From the NCBI RefSeq assembly GCF_026020075.1, contig NZ_CP102772.1, positions 2,418,001-2,482,000 on the forward strand: a stretch of 64,000 nt of DNA, in the 5' to 3' direction. Every line of letters begins with the position of its first letter. Position 1 is the stretch's first letter. The stretch comes from Bosea sp. NBC_00550 (GTDB lineage Bacteria > Pseudomonadota > Alphaproteobacteria > Rhizobiales > Beijerinckiaceae). Positions 16,488 through 24,703 of this stretch are shown here, one piece after another. Position numbers and translations under genes: made by a program. The notes beneath the pieces were generated by a model. It was given only the letters and a program-made list of their open reading frames with translations, made no database searches and had not been told where the DNA came from.

Positions 16488-16593
16488 TTGCCCGGTATAT
16501 GGGGGTTAACCACATGAAAACCAAGATGACAGCATATCTGGCAGCAACGGCGCCTTACTCCCGGCGCATCGCTGAAGCCAGGATTTTCCCTCC

Positions 16594-17235
16594 ATGACCG
16601 CCATCTCGCTCGACTCGCTCGACCTGGCCGCTCTTCTGTGCAGCCGCGTCTGCCATGACGTGATCAGCCCGGTCGGCGCGATTGTCAACGCTCTGGAGGT
16701 CCTGGAGGAAGACGACCCCTCGATGCGCGACTTCGCGCTCGAACTCATCAAGAAGAGTGCGCGCAACGCTTCGGCACGCCTGCAATTCGCCCGCCTGGCC
16801 TTCGGCGCCGCCGGATCGGCCGGCGCGATGATCGATCTCGGCGATGCCGGCAACGTCGCCAATGGCTTCCTCAACGACGAGAAGCTCTCGCTCGATTGGG
16901 ATGCCCCGCGCGCCCTGCTGCCGAAGAACCAGGTCAAGCTCGTGCTGAATCTGCTGGTCATCGCGGCGCAGGCCGTGCCGCGCGGCGGCAAGCTCGTCTC
17001 GCGCGCCACCGTCGAGGGCGAGCAGGGCAGCTTCGAGATCACCGCCACCGGCTCGCATGCCCGGATTCCCGCCCATGTCGAGGAGTTGCTGGCCGGCGAA
17101 GCTCCGGGAGGCGCGATCGACGCCCATGCCGTCCAGCCGGTCTACACCGGCATGGTCGCGCGCGCCGCCGGCATGGCGATCTCCGTCGCGATCGAAGGCG
17201 AGACGGTGACCATCAAGGCGGCCAAGGCGGCCTGA
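16594..17235 (+). CDS. chpT: Histidine phosphotransferase ChpT
   Basis: A 213-residue DHp-like phosphotransferase. The phosphoacceptor is His21 in SRVCHDVISPVGAIVNALE, the alphaproteobacterial ChpT signature, followed by a degenerate Bergerat-like domain (VKLVLNLLVIAAQAVPRGG) that lacks ATP-binding glycines. In Caulobacter ChpT relays phosphate from CckA to CtrA and CpdR. Here it lies directly upstream of the chemotaxis operon (93-base gap to cheA), and ctrA itself is 6 kb downstream, so the relay and its output are physically linked. Confidence 0.92.
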   Translation: MTAISLDSLDLAALLCSRVCHDVISPVGAIVNALEVLEEDDPSMRDFALELIKKSARNASARLQFARLAFGAAGSAGAMIDLGDAGNVANGFLNDEKLSLDWDAPRALLPKNQVKLVLNLLVIAAQAVPRGGKLVSRATVEGEQGSFEITATGSHARIPAHVEELLAGEAPGGAIDAHAVQPVYTGMVARAAGMAISVAIEGETVTIKAAKAA

Positions 17236-17328
17236 GCATCCGCATCAGTCGAAGGGCGATCTCAACTGATCATAAACCCTTCTGCTGCTTTAGTTCCTGC
17301 AGAGTTTCGCGTTGAGTGATGTTCCTGC

Positions 17329-19935
17329 ATGGACGAGTTGCTGCAAGAGTTCCTGACGGAGACCGGCGAGAATCTCGACACGGTCGATCGGGAGCTCGTA
17401 CGCTTCGAGCAGGACCCGAACGATCGGGACATCCTGCGCAACATCTTCAGGCTCGTTCACACGGTCAAGGGAACCTGCGGGTTCATCGGGCTGCCGCGCC
17501 TCGAGGCGCTGACCCATGCCGCCGAGTCGGTGATCGGACAGTTTCGCGACGGGGCGACGGTGAAGCCGACTGCCGTCACCGCGATCCTCGAAACCATCGA
17601 CCGCATCAAGGATATCCTCGCCGAGCTCGCCGAAAAGGGCCAGGAGCCGGAGGGTAACGACGAGACGCTGATCGGCGAGCTGCAGGCGCTGGCCGACCAC
17701 GCCAGGGGCGAGCTCGATCAGGCCCGTCCGGCCGGGGAGCCACTCGATCCGGTCGCCGCCTATCTCGCCCGCCATGGCCAGGTCGTGGCCAAGCCCTCGA
17801 CCGACGATCTCGTCTTCCGCAGCGCTCCGGGCCCCCAGCGCGGCCGCGACGGCCGCATCGAGGGCAACGAGCAGACCATTCAACCCGACGATGGCGCCGA
17901 GCGCATGCGGGCCGGCAGCCCGGCGACGCTGCGCGTCAATGTCGACACGATCGAGCATCTGATGACCATGGTCTCGGAGCTCGTCCTGACACGCAACCAG
18001 CTTCTCGAGGTCTCGCGCCAGCAGGAGGACGCCAAGCTCAAGGCGCCGCTCCAGCGCCTGTCGCTGATCACCGCCGAGCTGCAGGACGGCGTGATGAAGA
18101 CGCGCATGCAGCCGATCGGCAACGCCTGGTCGAAGCTGCCGCGCATCGTGCGCGACCTCAGCGCCGAGCTCGGCAAGCGCATCGACCTCGTGACCGAAGG
18201 CGCGGAAACCGAACTCGACCGCCAGATCCTCGACCTGATCAAGGATCCGCTCGTCCACATGGTCCGCAATTGCGCCGACCATGCGATCGAACTCCCGGCC
18301 GAACGCCGTAATGCCGGCAAGCCCGAGCAGGGCACGATCCGGCTCTCCGCCTATCACGAGGGCGGCTCGGTCACGATCTCGATCGCCGATGACGGGCGCG
18401 GGCTCGATGTCGGGCGTATCCGCAACAAGGCCGTGGCCCGGGGGCTCGTCACGGAAGCCGAGATCGAGAAGCTCGGCGATGCCCAGATCAGCCGTTTCAT
18501 CTTCCAGCCCGGCTTCTCGACGGCCGACAATGTGACGGCGGTCTCGGGCCGCGGCGTCGGCATGGATGTGGTCAAGGCCAATGTCGATTCGATCGGCGGG
18601 ACGATCGACGTCGCCAGCCGTTCCGGCCTCGGCACTACCATTACCATCAAGATCCCGCTGACGCTCGCCATCATCTCGGCTCTGATCGTGATTGCGGGCA
18701 GAGACCGCTATGCGATCCCGCAGATCGCCGTGCGCGAGCTCGTGCGGGTCAAGGCGGGCGACGATAACCGCATCGAGGAGATCAACGGCGCCCCGGTCCT
18801 GCGGCTGCGCGGGCGCCTGCTGCCGATCATTTCGCTTCCCGAGCTGATGGGCGCGCCCAAGACCACCGAAGGCGAAGGCTTCATCGTCATCACCCAGATC
18901 GGCGAGCGGCAGTTCGGAATCCTCGTCGACAGCGTGTTCCACACCGAGGAAATCGTGGTGAAGCCGATGTCGAGCAAGCTTCGGCACATCCCTCTCTTCT
19001 CCGGCAACACCATCCTTGGCGATGGCGCGGTCGTGCTGATCGTCGATCCCAACGGGGTCGCCAGCCTCGTCGGCGCCGTCCTGTCGGACGAGGCCGAAGC
19101 CGAGCCGCGCGCCACCGCCCCCCGCGTGCAGGGTGGCGAGAAGCAGACGATGCTCGTCTTCCGCACCGGCGCCGGCAGCCTGCAGGCTCTGCCCCTCTCG
19201 CTCGTGACCCGGCTGGAAGAGGTCGACGCTGCTCAATTCCAGCGCGGCGGCGGCCGGACGCTGCTGCACTACCGCGAGCGTCTCATCCCGGTCACGCCGC
19301 TGGCAGAAACCCAGTTGCGCAGCCAGGGCATCCAGCCGCTCGTCATCGTATCGCACGGCGATCTCACGATCGCCCTTGCCGTCGAGGCCATCATCGACAT
19401 CGTCGAGGATAGTTTCGACCTCGAAATGGCGGCGGCCGACCAGCGCGGCGTGATCGGCTCGGCGATGATCCGGGGCCGTGCCACCGATATCGTCGATCTC
19501 GCCCATTATCTGCCGCTGAGCGAGCCCGGCTGGTTCGCCGCGAAGCGCGGTTCCGCCGCATCGGGCCAGGTTCTGCTGGTCGAACCGTCGGACTTCCTGC
19601 GGGAGATGCTGAGCCCGATCATGAGGGCTTCCGGCCACGCGATCACCCTGGCGGCCGATTTCAATCTCGATACTTCCGCCACAGACGAGCCGTTCAGCAT
19701 CGCGCTGCTCGATCTCGACCGGCAGATGGAAACGGCCTTCGCCTTCGCCGCGACGTTGCGCGCCCAGCCCGGGAGCGAGCGTCTGCGTATCCTCGGCCTC
19801 ACGACCTGCGCGACGCCGGACCTGCACATGCGCGCCGTACAAGCCGGCTTCGACGATGTCATCGCGAAGTTCGATCGCCGGGCCCTGCTGAGCGAGCTGA
19901 ATGCCGGGGGCACGGATATGAGGCAGGCGGCATGA
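17329..19935 (+). CDS. cheA: Chemotaxis histidine kinase CheA with C-terminal receiver-like domain
   Basis: An 868-residue hybrid CheA. The order is Hpt domain with His44 (LVHTVKGTCGF), a short linker, the dimerisation/regulatory helix (TIEHLMTMVSELVLTRNQLLEVSR, near 205), the HATPase domain (HMVRNCADHAIE, DDGRGLDVGRIR, GRGVGMDVV), and a CheW-like domain (GRDRYAIPQIAVRELV). A second CheW-like module follows near 595-715, and the C-terminus (from about 745) resembles a receiver. The receiver has LLDLDR as possible phosphosite, but its first acidic pair reads VEPSD instead of DD, so it may be non-phosphorylatable. No P2 CheY-binding domain is obvious. It overlaps cheW by 4 bases. Confidence 0.93.
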   Translation: MDELLQEFLTETGENLDTVDRELVRFEQDPNDRDILRNIFRLVHTVKGTCGFIGLPRLEALTHAAESVIGQFRDGATVKPTAVTAILETIDRIKDILAELAEKGQEPEGNDETLIGELQALADHARGELDQARPAGEPLDPVAAYLARHGQVVAKPSTDDLVFRSAPGPQRGRDGRIEGNEQTIQPDDGAERMRAGSPATLRVNVDTIEHLMTMVSELVLTRNQLLEVSRQQEDAKLKAPLQRLSLITAELQDGVMKTRMQPIGNAWSKLPRIVRDLSAELGKRIDLVTEGAETELDRQILDLIKDPLVHMVRNCADHAIELPAERRNAGKPEQGTIRLSAYHEGGSVTISIADDGRGLDVGRIRNKAVARGLVTEAEIEKLGDAQISRFIFQPGFSTADNVTAVSGRGVGMDVVKANVDSIGGTIDVASRSGLGTTITIKIPLTLAIISALIVIAGRDRYAIPQIAVRELVRVKAGDDNRIEEINGAPVLRLRGRLLPIISLPELMGAPKTTEGEGFIVITQIGERQFGILVDSVFHTEEIVVKPMSSKLRHIPLFSGNTILGDGAVVLIVDPNGVASLVGAVLSDEAEAEPRATAPRVQGGEKQTMLVFRTGAGSLQALPLSLVTRLEEVDAAQFQRGGGRTLLHYRERLIPVTPLAETQLRSQGIQPLVIVSHGDLTIALAVEAIIDIVEDSFDLEMAAADQRGVIGSAMIRGRATDIVDLAHYLPLSEPGWFAAKRGSAASGQVLLVEPSDFLREMLSPIMRASGHAITLAADFNLDTSATDEPFSIALLDLDRQMETAFAFAATLRAQPGSERLRILGLTTCATPDLHMRAVQAGFDDVIAKFDRRALLSELNAGGTDMRQAA

Positions 19936-20420
19936 CCCCCTCCGACCCCACCAAGGCCCAGCACGTCGGCTTCAGCGAATCGCTGGACTACGTGACGATC
20001 CGGATCGGCGAGCAATTGCTCGGGCTGCCGATCGGGCGCGTGCAGGACGTCTTCATCACCGACCGCATCACGGTCGTTCCGCGCGCGCCGGGCGAGATCG
20101 TCGGCCTGCTCAATCTGCGGGGGCGCATCGTCACGGCGATCTGCCTGCGCAAGCGCCTCGGCCGGCCTGTCCCGGATGCCGAGGGGCAAGGCGAGTTGAC
20201 CGCGATCGGCATCGACCACGGCGGCGAGGCCTATGCATTGATCGTCGACGCCGTCGGCGAGGTGATCCGTTTGGACCGCTCCACCTTCGAGCCGCTCCCG
20301 GTTCATCTCGATCGCGTCTGGACCGCGTTGGCCATGGGCGTTCACCGGCTCGCCGACGAACTCCTCGTCATACTCGATCTCGACGCCGTCCTCGATCTTG
20401 ACCTTGCCACCGCGGCCTGA
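19932..20420 (+). CDS. cheW: Chemotaxis adaptor CheW
   Basis: A 162-residue single CheW domain protein. The core is DYVTIRIGEQLLGLPIGRVQDVF near residues 19-41 and GEIVGLLNLRGRIVTAICLRKRLG near 54-77. It couples chemoreceptors to CheA at the membrane. Its ATG lies inside the last codons of cheA (ATGA overlap), showing translational coupling. No chemoreceptor gene is present in this window. Confidence 0.92.
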   Translation: MTPSDPTKAQHVGFSESLDYVTIRIGEQLLGLPIGRVQDVFITDRITVVPRAPGEIVGLLNLRGRIVTAICLRKRLGRPVPDAEGQGELTAIGIDHGGEAYALIVDAVGEVIRLDRSTFEPLPVHLDRVWTALAMGVHRLADELLVILDLDAVLDLDLATAA

Positions 20421-20449
20421 GGCGCGGCCACACAGTTTTGGAGAGCACC

Positions 20450-20815
20450 ATGAAATATTGCCTCGTCGTCGATGACTCAGCGGTGATCCGGAAAGTCGCG
20501 CGCCGGATTCTGGAAGGTCTGCAATTCCGTATCGCCGAAGCCGAAGACGGCGCGCGCGCGATCGACGCCTGCAAGGGCGAGATGCCCGATGCCGTGCTGC
20601 TCGACTGGAACATGCCGATCATGGACGGCTACGAATTCCTGCGCACGCTGCGCCAGATGCCGGGCGGCAAGCGGCCGAAAGTCGTCTTCTGCACCACGGA
20701 AAACGACATCGCCCACATCGCGCGCGCCATGCATGCGGGCGCCGACGAGTACATCATGAAACCGTTCGACAAGGAGATCGTGGCGTCGAAGTTCCATCAG
20801 GTCGGCCTGCTCTGA
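20450..20815 (+). CDS. cheY: Single-domain response regulator CheY
   Basis: A 121-residue receiver. The start is ATG 20450, preceded by GGAG six bases upstream; a TTG at 20438 is also in frame but lacks such a site. Conserved residues are the acidic pair Asp8-Asp9, phosphoacceptor Asp52 (VLLDWNMPIMDG), Thr in FCTTEND and Lys in IMKPFD. The DWNMPxMDG pattern is typical of alphaproteobacterial CheY. It binds the flagellar switch (FliM/FliN) or acts as a phosphate sink. Third gene of the che operon. Confidence 0.92.
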   Translation: MKYCLVVDDSAVIRKVARRILEGLQFRIAEAEDGARAIDACKGEMPDAVLLDWNMPIMDGYEFLRTLRQMPGGKRPKVVFCTTENDIAHIARAMHAGADEYIMKPFDKEIVASKFHQVGLL

Positions 20816-20882
20816 ACAGGCCGGCTCCGGAACGGAGTCCGATCCCTCCGCTGACGCGGTCGCCCCTATAAGCAAAGTCCTG

Positions 20883-22001
20883 ATGATGGCTACCCGCCTT
20901 TCCTCTCCAACTCCGGCGAACCGGCACAAGACGGTCGTGATCGCCGACGACTCCGTCGTCGTGCGCGGGCTTTTCGCGCGTTGGCTGGGGGAAGCCGGGC
21001 ATTTCCACGTCGTCGCGGTCGCGGGGGACGGTGAAACCGCCGTCGCCCATGCGACGCGCTACAAGCCCGACGTGATGGTGCTCGACCTCGACATGCCCGG
21101 CGTCGACGGCGCAGCCGCCCTGCCCCAGATTCTCAGGGAGAGCCCCAATACCGGTGTTCTGCTCGCCGCCACGCTGAACGAACGCAACACCCGCATCGCG
21201 CTCGAATGCATGACCAAGGGCGCGATGGACGTCGTATCGAAGCCGGACAGCCGCAGCGGCATGACGCTCTCCCTGGATTTCCGCAGCGAATTCCTGCTCA
21301 AGCTCGGCAACATCGCCCACACGCCGATAAAGCCGGGCTCGCTGCCGCCGGAGGTCGATGTCGTCGACCTGCACCATACCGGTCCGGTCAATCTGCGCCC
21401 GCTCGTCTCGGTGATGCCGCGCTATCTCGTCATCGGCGCCTCCACCGGTGGCCCGCGCTCCGTCGCCAAGGCGCTATTCGATATCGGCGATGGCCTCCAC
21501 GACCTGACGACGCTGGTCGTCCAGCATATGCCGCCGCTCTTCACCGCCTCCTTCGCCGAACAGGTCGCCAGCCATATCGGCGTGCCCGCGCGCGAGCCCT
21601 TCGACGGCGAGCGCCTGACGCGCGGCACGGTCTATGTCGCGCCCGGCGGGCGCCATCTCGGCATCGATCGCCGCCTCGGCCACATCGTCGCGCGCATCGG
21701 CGACGAAGCGCCGGTCAATTTCTGCCGGCCTGCGGTCGACGTGCTGTTCAACGACGCGGCACGCCATCTCGGCGCCGCGGCCCTCGGCCTCGTCCTCACC
21801 GGCATGGGCAGCGACGGCACCGAAGGCGCCGGCGCCCTGCGCAAGGCAGGCGCTGCCGTTCTGGCGCAGGACGAGCAGAGCAGCACGATCTGGGGCATGC
21901 CGGGCTCGGTCGTCCGCGCGCGCCACGCCAGCGCCGTGATCCCGCTCGACGAGATCGGCGCCTCGATCCGCTGCCTGGTGCGCGGGGTGCAGCCGGCATG
22001 A
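20883..22001 (+). CDS. cheB: Chemotaxis protein-glutamate methylesterase CheB
   Basis: A 372-residue two-domain protein: an N-terminal receiver (Asp-Asp at 22-23, phosphosite Asp68 in VLDLDMPGVDG) and a C-terminal methylesterase. The catalytic triad is visible as Ser in GASTGGP near 185, His in VVQHMPP near 213 and Asp in GMGSDG near 308. It demethylates and deamidates receptor glutamates to reset adaptation. The tail overlaps cheR by 4 bases (ATGA). Confidence 0.93.
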   Translation: MMATRLSSPTPANRHKTVVIADDSVVVRGLFARWLGEAGHFHVVAVAGDGETAVAHATRYKPDVMVLDLDMPGVDGAAALPQILRESPNTGVLLAATLNERNTRIALECMTKGAMDVVSKPDSRSGMTLSLDFRSEFLLKLGNIAHTPIKPGSLPPEVDVVDLHHTGPVNLRPLVSVMPRYLVIGASTGGPRSVAKALFDIGDGLHDLTTLVVQHMPPLFTASFAEQVASHIGVPAREPFDGERLTRGTVYVAPGGRHLGIDRRLGHIVARIGDEAPVNFCRPAVDVLFNDAARHLGAAALGLVLTGMGSDGTEGAGALRKAGAAVLAQDEQSSTIWGMPGSVVRARHASAVIPLDEIGASIRCLVRGVQPA

Positions 22002-22885
22002 CCGAGACCGATTTCGCATATCTGCGGCTGCTGCTGCAGCAGCGTTCCGGCCTGTCGCTGACGGCCGACAAGCAGTACCTCGCCGAAAGCCGCCTCAGCA
22101 TCCTCTGCCGCCGACGCGGCGTTGCCGACATCGCGACCCTGATCGGCCAGCTTCGGCTGGGGCGTGATCGCCTGCTGGAGAACGCCGTCGTCGATGCGAT
22201 GACGACGAACGAGACGCTTTTTTTCCGCGACAGGACGCCGTTTGACCTGTTCCGCGACGTGATCCTGCCGGAACGCCTCGCTGCCAACGCTGCCAGCCGC
22301 TCGCTCCGCATCTGGTGTGCTGCGGTTTCGAGCGGGCAGGAAGCCTATTCGCTGGCCATGCTGATCGACGATATCGCCGGGCGCCTCGCCGGCTGGAAGG
22401 TCGAAATCATCGGCACGGATATTTCCGCGGAGATTCTCGAGAAAGCCCGGTCGGGCATCTACAGCCAGTTCGAGATCCAGCGCGGCCTGCCGATCCAGAT
22501 GCTGCTGAAGTATTTCGAGCAGCGCGGCGATAAATGGCAACTCACTGAGCGCCTGCGCCACATGGTCGAGTTCCGCCAGCACAACCTGCTCGAGCGAAAC
22601 GACCATCTCGGCCGCTTCGACATCATCTTATGTCGCAATGTGCTGATCTACTTCGACGTGCCGACCAAGATGAAGGTCCTGGAGCTGCTGGCCCCGCGGC
22701 TTGCGCCCGATGGAGCCTTCATTCTCGGCGCCGCGGAAACCGTGCTCGGGCTTGCGACGAAGTTCGTCGGCGATCCCGATCATCGGGGCCTCTACCGTCA
22801 GGCGCCCCTCGCCGCGCAGCCGCGTGCCGTCACGACGGCCGGATCCCGCGCCTATGCCGCGCCGCTCGCCGGCTGGCGTGCCTGA
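21998..22885 (+). CDS. cheR: Chemotaxis protein methyltransferase CheR
   Basis: A 295-residue SAM-dependent receptor methyltransferase; the ATG at 21998 overlaps the cheB stop. The N-terminal helical domain (LLLQQRSGLSLTADKQYLAESRL) is followed by TTNETLFFRDRTPFDLF, WCAAVSSGQEAYSLAML (SAM motif I, with the usual G-C-S-x-G-E region changed to A-V-S-S-G-Q-E), IIGTDISAEILEKAR and FDIILCRNVLIYFD. It adds methyl groups to receptor glutamates, opposing CheB. Last gene of the chpT-che block and convergent with ctrA. Confidence 0.93.
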   Translation: MTETDFAYLRLLLQQRSGLSLTADKQYLAESRLSILCRRRGVADIATLIGQLRLGRDRLLENAVVDAMTTNETLFFRDRTPFDLFRDVILPERLAANAASRSLRIWCAAVSSGQEAYSLAMLIDDIAGRLAGWKVEIIGTDISAEILEKARSGIYSQFEIQRGLPIQMLLKYFEQRGDKWQLTERLRHMVEFRQHNLLERNDHLGRFDIILCRNVLIYFDVPTKMKVLELLAPRLAPDGAFILGAAETVLGLATKFVGDPDHRGLYRQAPLAAQPRAVTTAGSRAYAAPLAGWRA

Positions 22886-22921
22886 GCGCCAGATCCGCGA
22901 CCGCCTCCCGAGCAAGCCGCC

Positions 22922-22949
22922 AAACAAAAACCCCGCCTCGCGGCGGGGT
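22922..22949 (-). terminator. Rho-independent terminator downstream of ctrA
   Basis: CCCCGCC (22931-22937), loop TCGC, GGCGGGG (42-48), extended by an A/T pair. Read on the minus strand the hairpin is followed by TTTTTGTTTG, so it ends the ctrA transcript about 100 bases after its stop. The hairpin can also block read-through from cheR, but there is no T run on the plus side. Confidence 0.85.
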
Positions 22950-23045
22950 CCCGTCGACCTGTCGTGTACATCCGACGATCAGGTCAAAACATGTATGGCA
23001 TAGTTCCATGACCGCCCGATGACGGCCAGGCGAGACGAGAAAGCG

Positions 23046-23747
23046 TCAGGCCGGAATGCGTTCCTCGACATCGCTGGGCTCGCGCAGCACATAGCCGCGG
23101 CCCCAGACGGTCTCGATGTAGTTCTTGCCGTCCGACGCATTCGCCAGCTTCTTGCGCAGCTTGCAGATGAACACATCGATGATCTTGAGCTCGGGCTCGT
23201 CCATTCCGCCATAGAGATGGTTGAGGAACATCTCCTTGGTGAGCGTCGTGCCCTTCCGGAGCGAGAGCAGCTCCAGCATCTGGTATTCCTTGCCGGTGAG
23301 GTGGACGCGGGCGGCGTCGACTTCCACGGTCTTGGTGTCGAGGTTGACCACGAGGTCGCCGGTGGTGATGACCGACTGGGCGTGGCCCTTCGAGCGGCGC
23401 ACGATCGCATGGATGCGGGCGACCAGTTCGTCCTTGTGGAACGGCTTGGTGAGGTAGTCGTCGGCACCGAAGCCGAGGCCCTTCACCTTGTCCTCGATGC
23501 CGGCGAGGCCGGACAGGATCAGGATCGGCGTCTTGACCTTGGCGACCCGCAAGCTGCGCAGAACCTCGTAACCCGACATGTCGGGGAGGTTCAGGTCGAG
23601 CAGGATGATGTCGTAGTCGTAGAGCTTGCCGAGATCGACGCCCTCTTCGCCGAGATCCGTCGTGTAGACGTTGAAGCTCTCGGATTTGAGCATGAGCTCG
23701 ATGCTTTGAGCGGTCGCGCTATCGTCCTCGATCAGCAGAACCCGCAT
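23046..23747 (-). CDS. ctrA: Cell-cycle response regulator CtrA
   Basis: A 233-residue OmpR-family DNA-binding response regulator. The start at 23747 gives the canonical [20 protein letters not shown]; the longer frame upstream is not conserved sequence. The phosphosite is Asp51 ([14 protein letters not shown]), as in Caulobacter. The C-terminal winged helix contains [20 protein letters not shown], and near the end the recognition region [16 protein letters not shown]. CtrA, phosphorylated via CckA-ChpT, controls flagellar, chemotaxis and division genes through TTAA-N7-TTAA sites. It is followed by a clear terminator and preceded by a long regulatory region. Confidence 0.96.
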   Translation of the reverse strand: MRVLLIEDDSATAQSIELMLKSESFNVYTTDLGEEGVDLGKLYDYDIILLDLNLPDMSGYEVLRSLRVAKVKTPILILSGLAGIEDKVKGLGFGADDYLTKPFHKDELVARIHAIVRRSKGHAQSVITTGDLVVNLDTKTVEVDAARVHLTGKEYQMLELLSLRKGTTLTKEMFLNHLYGGMDEPELKIIDVFICKLRKKLANASDGKNYIETVWGRGYVLREPSDVEERIPA

Positions 23748-24178
23748 GTCCACATCCCCAATTTCGCCCGCAGGGCAGGTTGACCGTTGCCTTTCGCCCG
23801 AACCTTCCGGCCCTTGGCGACGACGCACTTGCCCAATGAAACGCCACGCGACACGCTACGAAGAACTGGTTAACAAACCGTGATTCCCGAGCGCAAGCGC
23901 TTCCTCGGAGAAAGTTAACGATCCTTGTCGAGGTGAGTCGAATTTGACACGGATCGGATGACTCTCGTCCGCGAAAACGCTTTCCGCGGAGGGATGCTTC
24001 GGGAAACAGGACGGAAAAGCCCTGCGACACGCGGCAGCCTCGATCTGCAGTGTTAATCACAGAGCTTAATGAACGGTAAATCACCGCAATTTGTTAGGCT
24101 TTTGCACAGGAGGCTGATCGGAGCACCGATGACAGTCGCGCACCCTCCGGAATCGCCACGCGATATGCGCTGTCCCGC
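23748..24178 (-). promoter_or_regulatory. ctrA upstream regulatory region with three GANTC sites
   Basis: This 431-base gene-free stretch precedes ctrA. It holds GANTC (CcrM methylation) sites at 23882-23886, 23935-23939 and 23960-23964, three within 83 bases. It also has AT-rich tracts with GTTAAC words (about 23870 and 23915) and a TTAA-N7-TAAA near-match to a CtrA box at about 24067-24081. Methylation-sensitive and autoregulated ctrA promoters are known from Caulobacter, so this looks like the P1/P2 region; the exact start points cannot be read from sequence. Confidence 0.6.
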
Positions 24179-24448
24179 CTACGCTTTCGGCTGGCGCACG
24201 GCTTCGCGGGCGCGGCCGTCTCCAGGCGAATCCGACTGCAGATTCTCGCCCGCGCTCCGCTCTCGCGGCTTCTGGCCCATGGCGCATGCCGCGAGCACCA
24301 CGCAGCCTGCCGCGAACAGCACAAAACCGACTATCGGTAGCCAGAGCGGCGCCGTTGCCCATGTCCATGAGATCGGAAAGCCGGCATGCTTGGCGGCCAC
24401 CAACCCCATTGCGAGCACCAACGCGCCCAGCCCCAAACGAGGCCCCAT
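24179..24448 (-). CDS. Small two-helix membrane protein, unknown
   Basis: An 89-residue frame from ATG 24448 with GGGAG seven bases upstream. It shows two hydrophobic segments (LGALVLAMGLVAAKHAGF, residues about 6-24, and LWLPIVGFVLFAAGCVVLAACAM, about 35-57), then a charged, hydrophilic tail rich in Arg, Glu and Ser. There is no recognisable domain. An overlapping plus-strand frame (24069-24707) has typical shadow composition and is not preferred. It lies between the ctrA regulatory region and fliI; its promoter must lie in 24449-24703. Confidence 0.5.
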   Translation of the reverse strand: MGPRLGLGALVLAMGLVAAKHAGFPISWTWATAPLWLPIVGFVLFAAGCVVLAACAMGQKPRERSAGENLQSDSPGDGRAREAVRQPKA

Positions 24449-24703
24449 CGCATTTCTCCCAAAGGCACCTGCCCGGTGTCTTCTTGTTTGTGACGGCAGT
24501 GTGACACGTTCGCGAGCGATGACAAGCACCCGGCACAGGCGATGGGCAATGCCGCCTCGACCGGATATAACCCGTTTGCGCAACGGTTCTCCGATCCGAT
24601 CAGCCATCATTGGCCGTCGTAATCGCCCGGACGGGATATCGGTACAGCGACCGGATCGGGTTTCGCTTTTTGGCGAGGTGAACGAAGAGTTGACGCGGTT
24701 TTC

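Noticed and set aside
17290..19842. 850-codon open frame antisense to cheA
   Set aside because: High GC and codon bias create long antisense frames; the translation is low-complexity Asp/Gly/Arg/Ala with no domain, while the plus strand encodes a full CheA.
24051..24070. TTAA-N9-TTAA as a CtrA box
   Set aside because: Spacing is nine, not the canonical seven; only the adjacent TTAA-N7-TAAA near-match was kept as weak support.
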